64,000 nucleotides of DNA. It comes from Pseudomonas sp. CFBP13508 (GTDB lineage: Bacteria; Pseudomonadota; Gammaproteobacteria; Pseudomonadales; Pseudomonadaceae). Below, one piece after another: positions 30,157 to 38,844 of the stretch. The notes below the pieces were generated by a model that made no database searches, was not told where the DNA came from, and saw only the letters and a list, made by a program, of their open reading frames with translations. How positions within the stretch are numbered: position 1 is the first letter of the stretch; every line of letters begins with the position of its first letter. The stretch covers positions 649,320 to 713,319 of the forward strand of contig NZ_QFZZ01000001.1 in NCBI RefSeq assembly GCF_005233515.1, in the 5' to 3' direction. Position numbers and translations under genes: made by a program.

Positions 30157-30849
30157 TTATTTAGCAGGGTTTGGACCGATGTGCTCGCCATGTTGCACCC
30201 GCTCAGGCGCCTTATGCACCATGGTGTAGGCATAATCCACACCCATCCCGTAGGCGCCGGAATGTTCCTGCACGATCCCCATCACGGCTTCATAGGTCTC
30301 CTTGCGCGCCCAATCCCGCTGCCATTCGAGCAGCACCTGTTGCCAGGTAACCGGTACGATACCGGCCTGAATCATGCGGTCCATGGCGTAGTTGTGCGCG
30401 TCGACCGAGGTGCCACCCGAGGCGTCGGCAACCATATAGATTTCATAGTCTGTATCGCGTAGGCAGGACAGTGCGAAGGTCGTGTTGCAGACCTCGGTCC
30501 ACAGGCCGGATACGACGATCTTCTTACGGCCGGCAATGGCGGACTCTGCCAAGGCATCACGAACGTTTTGGTCATCCCAGGAGTTCATTGAAGTACGTTC
30601 GAGGATTTTGTTCTGCGGATATACCGCTAGCAACTCAGGGTATGTATTGCCAGAGAAACCCTCGGTTTCCACAGTCGTGATGGTGGTAGGTATGCCGAAC
30701 GCTTTGGCAGCCTTGGCCAACCCCACGACATTATTTTTCAGCACCTGCCGATCTATCGACTGCACACCAAAGGCCATTTGGGGCTGGTGGTCGATGAAAA
30801 TCACTTGGCTGTTTTGCGGGGTCAGTATTTCTAAGTACTTGTTGGACAT
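30157..30849 (-). CDS. Isochorismatase-fold hydrolase (YcaC-like)
   Basis: 230-residue hydrolase. The catalytic Asp is in VIFIDHQPQMAFGV, and the Cys in VVSGLWTEVCNTTFALS. A late TWQQVLLEWQRDWAR is shared with the hydrolase at 34053, so the two are paralogues. Start at 30849 with AAAGGAA upstream. It lies between the NTF2-like and amidohydrolase genes and may be part of a sigma-54-controlled transcript. Confidence 0.87.
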   Translation of the reverse strand: MSNKYLEILTPQNSQVIFIDHQPQMAFGVQSIDRQVLKNNVVGLAKAAKAFGIPTTITTVETEGFSGNTYPELLAVYPQNKILERTSMNSWDDQNVRDALAESAIAGRKKIVVSGLWTEVCNTTFALSCLRDTDYEIYMVADASGGTSVDAHNYAMDRMIQAGIVPVTWQQVLLEWQRDWARKETYEAVMGIVQEHSGAYGMGVDYAYTMVHKAPERVQHGEHIGPNPAK

Positions 30850-31082
30850 GGCGCATTTCCTTTGGTAAGTAGAGCAATACGAAAGCGGCGTTATGCGTGG
30901 CTGCGCAAGCAGAACGCTACCCGTCCTGGTAGGGTTAAAAGCCACTTTCCGGACGAGTTCAGGGGTGCCGAAAAGCCCCGTGAATTTACGAATGCAGCAT
31001 TGTTCAGCCGCGTTCGCGGGGTTCAGTTAAATGCCCGAAAAACGCTTGCCAAGCTGCTTTTGCAAGTGCACATCATCTGCGG

Positions 31083-31661
31083 CTAATTCGCTCCCACCTT
31101 GAAGGGAAGTGCATCTTTGGATGTCTTCACGGTCCATGAACCGGACTGCCGGAACGAACTGGCAGACGCGTAGGTATCTTCCATGAACTGGAAATAGGTC
31201 ATCTTTCCATCCTGAACTTTCGCATGGATGGAAAACGGTGATGTGAACAGATGTCCGACCGCCACGGAGCGGTAGGTGAACTTACCGAAAATCGCGACAT
31301 CTTCGCCGGAAGCGATTTTGGTAGTAATCGTAAAGTCTTCGATTTTCCAGTAGTTTGAGACCTGCAAAAACAAAGAGCTAAAGGCTTTGGGACCTTTGTT
31401 TGTGCCGGTCCACGGCATGATTTTTCTGAGTTCTGGATTGTCAAAGTTTAGAGAAACATAGGTGGCGTCTGGAGCTGCCAACCTCATTGCCGCGGCTTCG
31501 ACTTTATCGGGTGCGGTATTGGCCAGGAATTCCACGACAACCGCTAGTGAAGCAGCAGATTGCGCTTCAGTAGCTGACTGCGCCGACGCTGGAGTGATTG
31601 TTACTAACCATGAGGCGAGCGCCATTGCTGCAGTGATCAATTTGATGCTTCGAGTATTCAT
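31083..31661 (-). CDS. Secreted SnoaL/NTF2-like protein
   Basis: 192-residue protein with a signal peptide (LITAAMALASWLVTITPASA) and an NTF2-like domain (VVVEFLANTAPDKVEAAAMR, LAAPDATYVSLNF, EDVAIFGKFTYRS). This fold covers small-molecule isomerases, hydratases and binding proteins. The start at 31661 has GGAGAG upstream. A sigma-54 promoter lies about 95 bases before the start, downstream of the activator gene, so it is probably the first gene of the induced transcript. Confidence 0.8.
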   Translation of the reverse strand: MNTRSIKLITAAMALASWLVTITPASAQSATEAQSAASLAVVVEFLANTAPDKVEAAAMRLAAPDATYVSLNFDNPELRKIMPWTGTNKGPKAFSSLFLQVSNYWKIEDFTITTKIASGEDVAIFGKFTYRSVAVGHLFTSPFSIHAKVQDGKMTYFQFMEDTYASASSFRQSGSWTVKTSKDALPFKVGAN

Positions 31662-31755
31662 GAACTCTCCATTTATGAGTACGATTTTGCGATTCGCGGT
31701 CATCCAACCCATGTTGCAAATTGCTACGCGTCGAAAAGCGACAATTGGTACTGGA

Positions 31756-31771
31756 GCAAGGGCTATGCCAA
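31756..31771 (-). promoter_or_regulatory. Sigma-54 promoter (-24/-12)
   Basis: On the minus strand TTGGCATAGCCCTTGC has the GG-N10-GC spacing and matches the consensus TGGCAC-N5-TTGC at all but one key position. It points at the NTF2-like gene and lies near two activator-type sites upstream. Confidence 0.75.
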
Positions 31772-31864
31772 TTTTATAAAACTTATATAAATCGATATTT
31801 ATCAATGACATATAACTTAATGTGATGTCGCGAGTATCGGGCTCGGAGTTTATCGAAGGGCTTG

Positions 31865-31912
31865 TTTGATCATTTGATGAAGTCTCGGCGAGGTTTTGTT
31901 GATTTGATCAAT
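31865..31912. promoter_or_regulatory. Two upstream activator sites for the sigma-54 regulator
   Basis: TTGATCATTTGATGAA (from 31866) and TTGTTGATTTGATCAA (to 31912) each match the XylR/DmpR-type palindrome TTGATCAATTGATCAA at 13-14 of 16 positions. They are about 95-155 bases upstream of the -24/-12 promoter, a usual distance. Confidence 0.65.
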
Positions 31913-31959
31913 CCAGCTCAAGCGTGGTCCACGGTGAACCGCCAGGCGGCCACGCAAAG

Positions 31960-33672
31960 TCACTCAAGACTCTCGTCATGCAACAAGCCGCTTTTCTTCA
32001 GGCGATAGGCCAGTGCCGGCCGGGTCAAGCCGAGCATGCGAGCGGCTTGCGAGACGTTTTGGTGTGAAAGCTCCATGGCGCGGCGCATCAGCCGTTCTTC
32101 CACAGCATCCAGGCTGATGTTTTTATCAAAGATCTGCGTAACCCAATCGGGACAAGGTTCTTCACCGCCAGCCTGAACTAACGCGCCATCAGAGTTGAGA
32201 CGATCACCGTGCGAATCGTCTGTTTTTGGGAAGACTGCAAAGAGTGCATCCTGGCCTATGGTCTCGTTGCTGTCGGTCAGGATGACGCCACGCTCAATCG
32301 TATTTTCCAATTCGCGAATATTCCCCGGCCAGGCGTAGCGGCGACACAATTCAAGAGCTTTGTCTGATAAACCCAGCGTTCGCTTGTGATATTGCAAGTG
32401 AAATTTGCTTATAAAGTGCTCGGCCAGCAGTGGCAGATCTTCAAGCCGCTCGCGCAGTGGGGGAATCTGCACCGGAAACACATTCAAGCGGTAATAAAGA
32501 TCGGCGCGAAACCGGCCCGCTTCGACGGCGTCGGCGAGGCTTTCATTGGTAGCAGCGATGACTCGCACGTTGATCTTGCGGGTTCGGGAATCGCCTACCC
32601 GTTCCAGTTCACCCTCTTGCAGTACCCGAAGTAATGTCGCCTGCGCTCTGGGCGTCAGCTCCACCACCTCGTCTAGAAAAATCGTCCCTCCGTTGGCCCG
32701 TTCAAAGCGTCCTGGGCGGGTTTGATTGGCGCCGGTAAAAGCGCCTTTCTCAACACCAAACAATTCGGCTTCAATCAGGTCCTGAGGAATGGCAGCGCAG
32801 TTCACTGCGACAAACGCTTGCTCGGCGCGATCACTGCGCAGATGCACGCTCCGTGCGATGACCTCCTTGCCGACGCCAGTTTCTCCGAGCAGCAGGACGG
32901 AAATTTTTCCTTTGGCAGCCTTGTCGATCATCTTGCATACCTTCAAATAGGCAGGCGAGCGCCCTACTCCATAGAATTGAGCTTCCTGCTTCTCCAGGCT
33001 TCTACGCAGAGAGCTGATCTGTGATTGCAGTTCATACAGCTCCTCGATGATTGGGTCGGCTTGAAAGTACTGTCTGAATTCTGCGGCGTTCTCCCATTCC
33101 TCGGCAGGTTTACCAATAATGATGCAGCGCTCATCCCCGCATCCGCGACAGGTCGTTTCTTGGATGATGATTTCGCGTTTCATGAATGAAGAACTGTACG
33201 CACAGGCGTAGCCCAACAAAGACCAACAGACTGGTTCCTCCATCAGGCCGACTTCAGTCAGGCAAGTCTCGACCTCAAAGGAGTCAATCCATTCGAGCTC
33301 GCAATAAAAATGGCCGCTCTCCTGATCCAGCTCTAACTGAATGGGTTTCGCATTGACCATACCTTTGAGGGAATGCAGTTGCGGGCCGACCAGAAACATC
33401 TGCAACTGCGGACTGTCTGGTCTGAGCTTGCGGGCCATTTCCGCATCCTTGAGTCCAGACTGGTAGCCAAGGCGCAAGAAGAACCCCTTGGCGCGGTCGA
33501 CGCCGAGGCTATTGATGAGTTCACGGCGAAAATTAGCCATCGCCGATACCTGCATCAACAACATGCGCTGCTCGCCAAACCAGATCTTGCCTTCCGTGCT
33601 TTGAAAACGAACCTGGTCGCTCAGGTCGTGAAAGCCGGAATAGTGGAGCTCAGGGTTGTAACTGACAGCCAT
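31960..33672 (-). CDS. Sigma-54-dependent activator, XylR/DmpR family
   Basis: 570-residue regulator in four parts. The N-terminal XylR_N/V4R sensory domain spans residues 15-215 and ends with a V4R cysteine pattern (CRGCGDERC). A linker (residues 215-240) follows. The AAA+ domain has Walker A GETGVGKE, the sigma-54 contact loop GAFTGA and TIFLDEV. The C-terminal Fis-type helix-turn-helix is NVSQAARMLGLTRPALAYRL. Family members bind aromatic effectors directly. Activator sites and a sigma-54 promoter lie just downstream, predicting control of the NTF2-like, hydrolase and amidohydrolase genes. Confidence 0.92.
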   Translation of the reverse strand: MAVSYNPELHYSGFHDLSDQVRFQSTEGKIWFGEQRMLLMQVSAMANFRRELINSLGVDRAKGFFLRLGYQSGLKDAEMARKLRPDSPQLQMFLVGPQLHSLKGMVNAKPIQLELDQESGHFYCELEWIDSFEVETCLTEVGLMEEPVCWSLLGYACAYSSSFMKREIIIQETTCRGCGDERCIIIGKPAEEWENAAEFRQYFQADPIIEELYELQSQISSLRRSLEKQEAQFYGVGRSPAYLKVCKMIDKAAKGKISVLLLGETGVGKEVIARSVHLRSDRAEQAFVAVNCAAIPQDLIEAELFGVEKGAFTGANQTRPGRFERANGGTIFLDEVVELTPRAQATLLRVLQEGELERVGDSRTRKINVRVIAATNESLADAVEAGRFRADLYYRLNVFPVQIPPLRERLEDLPLLAEHFISKFHLQYHKRTLGLSDKALELCRRYAWPGNIRELENTIERGVILTDSNETIGQDALFAVFPKTDDSHGDRLNSDGALVQAGGEEPCPDWVTQIFDKNISLDAVEERLMRRAMELSHQNVSQAARMLGLTRPALAYRLKKSGLLHDESLE

Positions 33673-34052
33673 TGAGAGAGACCTCGATTATTGTTTTGAG
33701 CGGTCTTGATCAAGCTGTGGCGCCGAGTGAAAGCACCGAAACAATCGATCGCGATATGAAGGGATTTTAGTGCATTGCTACGCAGAGCCAGCGGGCCTCC
33801 CGATGCAAAGACATGACGGTGCACGGGCTTCGCGGGCAGATGAAGGCAGTTACCAAGCGCCAAAGTCAGCCAGGCTTAATGTTGGTGATCTGGCCCGAGC
33901 CGGCCATGTGCTGTGTTGGACTAGGTATTGGTCATTCGCAATATCCCAGCAGATTGCGAATGCACGCCTTCAGTATCGGCCGTCGATGAACGCGGGAATG
34001 GGGCGCCTCCCTGGCAAAGCGGTACTTCACTGGCCCCTCACTCCCGTGCTGA
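33673..34052. other. Intergenic stretch with a 9-bp inverted repeat
   Basis: 380 bases between the activator and the YcaC-like gene without a credible gene. It holds ATTCGCAAT and ATTGCGAAT (33934-33961) separated by ten bases, a candidate operator or weak terminator for the YcaC-like gene. Nothing else stands out. Confidence 0.35.
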
Positions 34053-34703
34053 TCAACCTTCAGCGGGTACCGGCGTGTCGAGCAATTGCTGCTCCCACAG
34101 ATAAGCAATGCCGCTACCTGCAGCATGCTGGAGAAGCACATCGGTTACAGCGCCTGCCGTATCGAGGCGTGCCCAGTCGCGTTGCCATTCAGCCATGACT
34201 GCCAACCAGGTCATGACATTTGCCCCGGCGCCGACCATGCGTTGGATGGCGACTTGATGGGCTTCGACCGAAACGCCACCGCACGCGTCGGTGACCACGG
34301 TAACGTCCCAGCCCTCGCCTAGTGCTTGAATCGCTGGCATGGCGACGCAGACCTCAGTCCACAGGCCAGCCAGGACCAATTGCTTGCGGCCTGTTGCCTT
34401 GACCGCGTCCACTACTTTCTTGTCTTCCCAAGTATTGATGAGCGTTCGGTCAATCACCTCCTGACCGGGGAAAACGTCGGTGATTTGCGGAAAGATCCAA
34501 CCGCCACGCTCGGCAATCACACTGGTCAGAATGGTCGGGACGTTAAACGCCTTCGCAGCCTTCGCCAATGCTGTCGCACAGTTGACCGCTGCGTGCGGAT
34601 CGTGGCTATTGAGATTGGTGAGTTGAAAAGGCTGGTGGTCGATCAACACAAGTACGGAGTCTTCTGGACGAAGAAGCGAAGCAAGACCGTTACGAAAAGC
34701 CAT
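34053..34703 (-). CDS. Isochorismatase-fold hydrolase (YcaC family)
   Basis: 216-residue hydrolase close to YcaC. The catalytic Asp lies in VLVLIDHQPFQLTNL and the nucleophile in VLAGLWTEVCVAMPAIQALG, with TWLAVMAEWQRDWARLDT near the end. AGAGGA precedes the start. It is a paralogue of the hydrolase at 30157, separated by the sigma-54 activator gene. YcaC-type proteins form octamers; the substrate is unknown. Confidence 0.88.
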   Translation of the reverse strand: MAFRNGLASLLRPEDSVLVLIDHQPFQLTNLNSHDPHAAVNCATALAKAAKAFNVPTILTSVIAERGGWIFPQITDVFPGQEVIDRTLINTWEDKKVVDAVKATGRKQLVLAGLWTEVCVAMPAIQALGEGWDVTVVTDACGGVSVEAHQVAIQRMVGAGANVMTWLAVMAEWQRDWARLDTAGAVTDVLLQHAAGSGIAYLWEQQLLDTPVPAEG

Positions 34704-34896
34704 TAATCCATCCTCTTGTTGCCGTGGGTTGGCACGTTTATTTGCGGGATCAGTTTCCGTGCAGCGCGCCTTATGAGCGGCGATGCCTCATGCACTGTGC
34801 AGCGCCCTCAAACCTTCGGGTAGTAGCAGCGAATGACTAACTGTGTCGCGCAATGAGGAACGCCACGGTTTTTGCTGCCATTCTCTGGCGATGGCT

Positions 34897-35121
34897 TCAC
34901 GGCTTCATGACGACGCGCCCCAGCGGTTTGCTTCGCTCCGCGAAGTCATGCGCAGCAGCCTGCGATAGGGTAAAGGCCCGTTCAATGACAACCCGTATAC
35001 GCTCCCGCAATACATCCTGTAGCAGCTAGTCGACACTCGCACGCACTGCCGGCCGCTCGAAAAACGGCCCCATGTACGCACAGATCAGGACGTCCCCGGG
35101 AACCGCTATTGGCGCCAAGGC
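34897..35121 (-). pseudogene. 3' remnant of a quinone-oxidoreductase-type dehydrogenase
   Basis: One minus-strand frame reads ALAPIAVPGDVLICAYMGPF, then an in-frame TAG at 35026, then LRERIRVVIERAFTLSQAAA and a terminal LGRVVMKP stop. This is the usual C-terminus of medium-chain dehydrogenases. The upstream two-thirds is missing and the divergent LysR gene begins where it would be. The rest of 34704-35189 holds no supported gene. Confidence 0.6.
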
Positions 35122-35189
35122 GCGAACAGATGTACGTTCTGGTAGTCGCATTCCGTGTGTAGCTGCGTGGCAAAAAAAGGAAAGTGGAA

Positions 35190-36086
35190 ATGGATATAGA
35201 AGAGCTTGAAACCTTTGTAGAAGTGGCCGATGCCGGCGGCATTTCCCGTGCGGCAACGCGCCTGGGCATGTCGAAATCAATCGTCAGTCGCCGGCTTGCC
35301 CGCCTGGAAGCAGAGCTGGGCGTGCAACTGATGGCGCGTACCACCCGCGGTGCGGCCCTTACCGAAGCTGGGGCGACCTTCCGCGACTACGCCGCCAGAA
35401 TATGCGCTGAGGCCGAGTCGGCACGCGATGCGATCTTGCCTTCCGGCGAGCTTCGTGGCCGCCTGCGGATCGCCGCGCCCCTTACTTTGGGGCCAATACA
35501 TTTCGCGCCGATCCTCGCGGAAATGGCCAGGCGTCACCCACAGCTTCATGTGCAAACAAACTACACCGATCGTTTCGTTGACCTCATCGCCGAGGGGTAT
35601 GACTGCGCGATACGGGTGGGCTACCTGCCCGATTCCAACATGATCGCCCGGTGTATCGGACCGATCTTTGGCCAATTGGTAGCAAGCCCCGTCTATATCA
35701 AGGCGAATGGAGCGCCCGAAACACCCGACGAAGTCGTCAGCCACCAAGCACTGATGCAAGGCAATGAATCGTGGTCATTCATGGATGGTGACACGATGGT
35801 TACGGTGCGCCCGCAGGGAACGTTCAAAGCCGACAATGGCACCGCATTGCTGGCCGCAGCTTTGGCCGGCATCGGCATTGCCTGGTTACCTGACTGGGTC
35901 ACGCATGAGCATTTGGCGAGCGGCGCACTTGTAGCGATCATGACGGATTATCCGCCGCCTCCAGCAGGCGCTTATGTAGTTCGACCGCCAGGCCAGCACC
36001 TTGCGCGAAAGATAAGGGTGCTCACCGAATTGCTGCTTGAATACTGCGACCAGGCGGCACATATTCCTGAGTCGCCACAGAGCTGA
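35190..36086 (+). CDS. LysR family transcriptional regulator
   Basis: 298-residue regulator with helix-turn-helix GGISRAATRLGMSKSIVSRR and effector domain (RGRLRIAAPLTLGPIHFAPI). It is strongly similar to the LysR protein at 37247 (shared TFVEVADAGG, ARTTRGAA and FKADN). The ATG at 35190 follows AAGGAAAG; a GTG six bases upstream is possible. It was probably divergent from the now decayed dehydrogenase. Its present target may be the SDR gene 324 bases downstream. Confidence 0.9.
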   Translation: MDIEELETFVEVADAGGISRAATRLGMSKSIVSRRLARLEAELGVQLMARTTRGAALTEAGATFRDYAARICAEAESARDAILPSGELRGRLRIAAPLTLGPIHFAPILAEMARRHPQLHVQTNYTDRFVDLIAEGYDCAIRVGYLPDSNMIARCIGPIFGQLVASPVYIKANGAPETPDEVVSHQALMQGNESWSFMDGDTMVTVRPQGTFKADNGTALLAAALAGIGIAWLPDWVTHEHLASGALVAIMTDYPPPPAGAYVVRPPGQHLARKIRVLTELLLEYCDQAAHIPESPQS

Positions 36087-36409
36087 AAGACCCGATTCCA
36101 AGCTCCCTTCGAGTGAGTCCTGAAAGCAAAGTATGGATACCAGGCTTACTTATTGATCCATCAGAGCTATCGCGGCTAATACGTCGAGTCCTGATCAGCG
36201 CACCCGAATATTTCTCCAAAGTTTCATTCCTCACTCGCGAATAACGCCAACACCCGGTTGGATGTTCCGATTTGTGCGACACAGTAATACAACCCACGAG
36301 ACTACAAACCAAGGAACTGGATCCCTAATATCCGCCCCCGTATCGGCACGCTTGCACCATCCCTGGTGAATGCGCGCGGCCAAATAACTGCATGCCAGAC
36401 AGGTGAGTA
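36087..36409 (+). other. Intergenic region before the SDR gene
   Basis: 323 bases with no credible ORF, tRNA or strong hairpin seen. It should contain the SDR promoter; no clear operator was recognised. Confidence 0.3.
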
Positions 36410-37150
36410 ATGATCGATTTGGAAGGAAAACGGGCGTTGGTGACGGGAGGAGCTCGCGGGATCGGCGCCGCTATCGCAGTGGCACTGGCAGAGAATGGGG
36501 CCGATGTTGCGTTCACCTACCAGCAGTCGACGGAAAAAGCTGAGGCAGTGGCCAAATTCATCGCTGATAAAGGGCGTCGTGCTATCGCGATTCAAGCCGA
36601 CAGTGCCAACCCGCAAGCCATTGAATGCGCAGTCGCGCAAGCCATCTCGACGCTGGGCGGCCTCGATATTCTCGTCAATAGCGCGGCTATCGGCTTTAAC
36701 GGAATGATCGCTGACATTGATGTAGACGACTATCAAGCACTGATGGATATCAACGTGCGAGGCCCCGTCCTGTTCGCAAAGGCGGTCATCCCGCATCTGC
36801 CCGCTGGCGGAAGAATCATCTCAATTGGCTCGGGACTGGCAGAGCGGGTGCCCTTTGCGGGTGTTACAGCCTATGCAATGTCCAAGTCGGCGTTGCTCGC
36901 ATTTACCCGGGGTTTGTCGCGTGAACTCGGCCCCACCGGCATAACCGTTAATCTTGTTCAGCCGGGATCGGTCGACACCGACGCAAATCCAGCCGACGGC
37001 CCCGCCGGCGACTTTCAGCGGAGCCTGTCGTCCCTGGGACGTTTTGGCGAGCCTCGCGAGGTTGCGAGTGCGGTGGTCTATCTGGCCAGTCCTGCCGCGA
37101 GCCTGATCACTGGCGCCATCCTCACCGTGGACGGCGGTGCGATCGCTTGA
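36410..37150 (+). CDS. SDR family oxidoreductase (FabG-like)
   Basis: 246-residue classical short-chain dehydrogenase. The cofactor motif is TGGARGIGAAIA, the structural motif VNSAAIGF (NNAG variant), the catalytic Ser in IISIGSGLAER and Tyr-x3-Lys in YAMSKSALLAF. The C-terminus SLITGAILTVDGG is standard. An AGGTGAG site precedes the start. It lies between two paralogous LysR genes that point the same way. The substrate is unknown. Confidence 0.92.
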   Translation: MIDLEGKRALVTGGARGIGAAIAVALAENGADVAFTYQQSTEKAEAVAKFIADKGRRAIAIQADSANPQAIECAVAQAISTLGGLDILVNSAAIGFNGMIADIDVDDYQALMDINVRGPVLFAKAVIPHLPAGGRIISIGSGLAERVPFAGVTAYAMSKSALLAFTRGLSRELGPTGITVNLVQPGSVDTDANPADGPAGDFQRSLSSLGRFGEPREVASAVVYLASPAASLITGAILTVDGGAIA

Positions 37151-37246
37151 CTAACGCTCAGGCAGCTGTCCGCAGTGGACGGCAGCCATGGACTGTTGGT
37201 CAGGGGTTGAAACGCACTAATGGCCATTTGCAGAGGCAGGAAGCAG

Positions 37247-38140
37247 TTGGATATTGATGATCTTCGAACCTTCGTCGAGGTAGCCGACGCGGGCGGTGTT
37301 TCGTCGGCGGCCCGGCGACTGGGTGTTGCGAAATCGATAATAAGCCGCAGGCTTCTAAAGCTGGAAACCCAACTGGGTGTGCAGCTATTGGCCAGGACAA
37401 CCCGTGGTGCTGCTGTCACCGAAGCGGGAGCCGCCTTGCGAGAGTATGCGGCGCGGATCGTCGCTGAGTTTGACGCGGCCAGGGACGCCATTGTTCCAGA
37501 TGGAGACCTTCGAGGCCGTTTCCGGATCGCAGCACCGATCTCGTACGGCCCGACACATATTGCCCCCGTGCTTGCTGAAATGGGGCGACGCCACCCTCTC
37601 CTGCACATTCATGCAAGTTACAGCGATCGTATCGTCGATCTGATTGGCGAGGGCTTCGATTGTGCTATTCGGGTCGGCCATTTACAGAGCTCCAATTTCA
37701 TCGCAAAGCGTGTGGGCAGCATTCACGGCAAACTCGTGGCAAGCCCAGGCTATGTGAGTACACATGGAGCGCCGGAGGCTCCCCACGAGATTCTTGCGCA
37801 TGAATCTCTTATGCAAGGTGCGGAAACCTGGCGGTTTATCGATGGCCAAAAGTCCATCATGGTTAATCCCCAAGGGCGCTTCAAGGCTGACAATCCTGTC
37901 GCGCTCGCCGCGGCAGCCGTTGCAGGTCTGGGTCTTGGGTACCTTTCTGACAGCGTCATCGACGAGCACATCAAATCTGGCGCATTGGTGTCCGTCATGC
38001 ACAGATATCCCCCTGTTCCGGCGGGTATTTACATTGTTCGCCCCCAAAGCCAGCACCCTGCGCGAAAGATACGGGTGCTGACGGACATGCTGGTCGATTG
38101 GTTCGCAGATGTGAGCCCGGGCAACGTCCTCTCCCTTTAG
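37247..38140 (+). CDS. LysR family transcriptional regulator, paralogue of 35190
   Basis: 297-residue regulator with helix-turn-helix GGVSSAARRLGVAKSIISRR and effector domain (RGRFRIAAPISYGPTHIAPV). A TTG at 37247 is preceded by AGGAAG and aligns with the start of its paralogue; an ATG at 37220 would add nine residues and is the conventional choice. It follows the SDR gene by about 100 bases in the same direction. Confidence 0.88.
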   Translation: MDIDDLRTFVEVADAGGVSSAARRLGVAKSIISRRLLKLETQLGVQLLARTTRGAAVTEAGAALREYAARIVAEFDAARDAIVPDGDLRGRFRIAAPISYGPTHIAPVLAEMGRRHPLLHIHASYSDRIVDLIGEGFDCAIRVGHLQSSNFIAKRVGSIHGKLVASPGYVSTHGAPEAPHEILAHESLMQGAETWRFIDGQKSIMVNPQGRFKADNPVALAAAAVAGLGLGYLSDSVIDEHIKSGALVSVMHRYPPVPAGIYIVRPQSQHPARKIRVLTDMLVDWFADVSPGNVLSL

Positions 38141-38285
38141 AAGGCAAGCCACTCGGGACGGCGAGCGTTCAATCTATCCAATTTCCGGACGCATCTTCCA
38201 CTCGTAGTTCCTGCACAACCATGCCATTCGCCTGCATGCAGGCGCTGAGCTGCGCATGTTTGCCTAAGATCAATCGCCTGAGTAG

Positions 38286-38304
38286 AATGCGATTCATTAT
38301 CAAT
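38286..38304. promoter_or_regulatory. Putative Fur box upstream of second ECF sigma gene
   Basis: AATGCGATTCATTATCAAT matches the Fur consensus core AATGATAATCATTATC well, and lies about 15 bases before the sigma start. Confidence 0.65.
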
Positions 38305-38319
38305 CATGTATGTCCCGGG

Positions 38320-38844
38320 ATGCCGATGCGTAGCGACGAAACACTAGGTACTGCAGATCCAGGGCTGCTCTATCGCACCCACTTCTCGTGGTTACAGGGC
38401 TGGCTGATTCGGCGCATCGGCTGTCGCGACAACGCCGCAGATCTGGCGCAGGACACTTTCGTCCGTGTGCTCAAACACCGCCATCAGTCCGGCGCCCTGC
38501 GCGAGCCACGCGCCTATTTGAGCAGCATTGCCCGCGGTCTGATGATTGATCAGTATCGTCGTCGCGAACTGGAACGTGCCTACCTGGAAAGCATCACCTT
38601 GCTGCCGCAACACGAGGTTCCCTCGGAAGAACGCCGGCTGATGATTCTCGATGCGCTCGAGCGCATAGACCGTCTGCTTGACTCGCTTAAACCAAGAGTT
38701 CGCCAGGCGTTTTTATTTGCCCGACTCGACGGTCTGACCTGCGCCCAAATCGCCGAAAAGCTCGGAGTTTCCCGCGCGACGGTGGAGCGCGACCTGGCCA
38801 CGGCCCTGCAACACTGCTATCGCTTGCGTTATGTCGAGGCCTGA
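38320..38844 (+). CDS. ECF sigma factor, FecI-like
   Basis: 174-residue sigma factor. Region 2 is LLYRTHFSWLQGWLIRRIGC and NAADLAQDTFVRVLKHR; region 4 is FARLDGLTCAQIAEKLGVSR. An ATG six bases later (38326) is equally possible. The Fur box overlaps its promoter region, implying iron repression. The FecR gene starts inside its 3' end (14-base overlap), so sigma and anti-sigma are made together. Confidence 0.9.
   Translation: MPMRSDETLGTADPGLLYRTHFSWLQGWLIRRIGCRDNAADLAQDTFVRVLKHRHQSGALREPRAYLSSIARGLMIDQYRRRELERAYLESITLLPQHEVPSEERRLMILDALERIDRLLDSLKPRVRQAFLFARLDGLTCAQIAEKLGVSRATVERDLATALQHCYRLRYVEA

Noticed and set aside
34729..34745. Plus-strand TTGGCACGTTTATTTGC resembling a sigma-54 promoter
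   Set aside because: Spacing between GG and GC is 11, not 10, and the nearest plus-strand gene is over 440 bases away.
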